Assembly (NCBI GenBank): GCA_964343305.1
Contig: CAYFJO010000039.1
Coordinates: forward strand, 1-44,425
DNA: 44,425 nt
Origin: CAYFJO01 sp964343305
GTDB lineage: Bacteria > Planctomycetota > Planctomycetia > Pirellulales > Pirellulaceae
Direction: 5' to 3'
Of the stretch, positions 43,943 to 44,425 are shown piece by piece. How positions within the stretch are numbered: the stretch's first letter is position 1; each line of letters starts with the position of its first letter. The translations under genes and the position numbers were made by a program. Below the pieces are notes generated by a model that saw only the letters and a program-made list of their open reading frames with translations, was not told the origin of the DNA and made no database searches.

Positions 43943-44038
43943 CTTTCGCAGTCGGTGGTTACGAGCCAGTTAAACCGAATCGTGCAGGACGGATAAGCGA
44001 AACACAGCTCCGGCGATCGCGACTTCCCCGAAGCTATG

Positions 44039-44069
44039 GTCGCCAGACCGTGGACCACCGTCTGGCGAC
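44039..44069. repeat. Palindrome related to the 24124 hairpin
   Basis: GTCGCCAGAC (44039-44048) and its exact complement GTCTGGCGAC (44060-44069), 11 bases apart. The arm also occurs in the hairpin at 24124-24141, so the two belong to one repeat family. Confidence 0.65.
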
Positions 44070-44384
44070 GGTAGCTACAGGTAAACTGTTTCTGTCGGGT
44101 GCTTTAGACATTCAATGGTCTTAAGCCAATTGTGCGCACACGACGAACGACCTGAATCGCCAACAGAGATTGCAAATTGACCGAGGTGATCCAGACCGAT
44201 GCGAGTTTCGCGATTTGCTTCCTGCAATCGGTTGCATCGCCCAGTGCGGCTAAGGGTCTCTGCGAACTGCAAGCGGTGTCTCCGCCGAGCCCACACCGCT
44301 GCTGTTAGGCCTGAGCGCGAACTCGCGTCGAGTTGTCCAACCTCGTGCAGTTTAGACCTACTCGAATTGAGGGCGGGCCAGGTG

Positions 44385-44410
44385 GCCCTGGGTGATTGCT
44401 CACCCAGGGC
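44385..44410. repeat. Perfect 11-bp hairpin at the window end
   Basis: GCCCTGGGTGA (44385-44395) and TCACCCAGGGC (44400-44410) with a TTGC loop. It lacks a T-tract and has the look of a REP element; the window ends 15 bases later. Confidence 0.6.
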
Positions 44411-44425
44411 TCCCACAGACCCGTA

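Larger units (their letters stand above)
43831..44425. other. Gene-free end of the window with palindromes
   Basis: About 600 bases with no supported gene. A short minus-strand frame near 44075-44416 has no family likeness and no ribosome binding site. Three palindromes are listed separately. Confidence 0.5.

Noticed and set aside
1..44425. Genome-wide TGA recoding, suggested by two in-frame TGA codons
   Set aside because: Several intact genes here end in TGA (for example the MFS, ECF and ankyrin genes) with new genes beginning soon after, so TGA is a normal stop.

Overview
The window looks like a chromosomal stretch from a planctomycete (phylum Planctomycetota). The signs are a DUF1559 prepilin-like protein, an ECF sigma factor beside a large Ser/Thr kinase with tetratricopeptide repeats, a BlaI/BlaR1-type pair whose sensor has been replaced by Ig-like modules, a secreted sulfatase multidomain enzyme, several enolase-superfamily sugar-acid enzymes, and many short palindromic repeats between and inside genes. 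I see no rRNA, tRNA, CRISPR array, integrase or transposase. The lineage is inferred from gene content only.

Layout. 1-0.9 kb: an RsbW-type anti-sigma kinase and a doubtful small ORF. 0.9-5.2 kb: a sugar-acid block with a mannonate-dehydratase-like enzyme facing a second enolase-superfamily gene and an MFS transporter; the divergent promoter holds strong palindromes. 5.2-9.5 kb: a frameshifted YdeI-like gene, a methyltransferase with an extra C-terminal domain, a ParDE toxin-antitoxin pair and a purine-permease-like transporter. 9.7-11.4 kb: an ECF sigma factor followed by a protein that joins an anti-sigma-like domain to a pseudopilin. 11.4-13.1 kb: two tandem purine nucleoside phosphorylases that differ at the residue that sets 6-amino versus 6-oxo preference. 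13.3-17.2 kb: M56/BlaR1-like peptidase and BlaI repressor with a well-formed promoter between two operators. 17.6-24.1 kb: a gene interrupted by TGA, then a two-gene operon with an enolase-superfamily enzyme and a 1415-residue sulfatase carrying two GH117-like propellers. 24.1-25.2 kb: decayed gene remnants. 25.2-30.3 kb: a GT39-like membrane protein broken by TGA, a GIDE-LemA fusion, two small proteins and a DUF1559 prepilin. 30.4-34 kb: MoxR-like ATPase, Nudix hydrolase, outer-membrane barrel candidate. 34-42 kb: Ser/Thr kinase, its ECF sigma factor, a secreted ankyrin protein and a trypsin-like protease with TPRs. 42-44.4 kb: palindromes, a small secreted ORF, a beta-helix protein and a gene-free end.

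How it may work together. Sugar-acid and sulfated-polysaccharide catabolism is the main metabolic theme. The sulfatase-GH117-GH117 enzyme and its enolase partner look like a compact module for 3,6-anhydrogalactose-containing (red-algal) polysaccharide. Regulation rests on ECF sigma factors, kinases and membrane-anchored proteolysis. The two observations I rate highest are the anti-sigma/pseudopilin fusion, in which a prepilin-peptidase-like site separates the two domains, and the sulfatase-GH117 operon.

Four genes or remnants carry one frameshift or nonsense codon each. That could be real decay or errors in a draft assembly, and the sequence alone cannot settle it.
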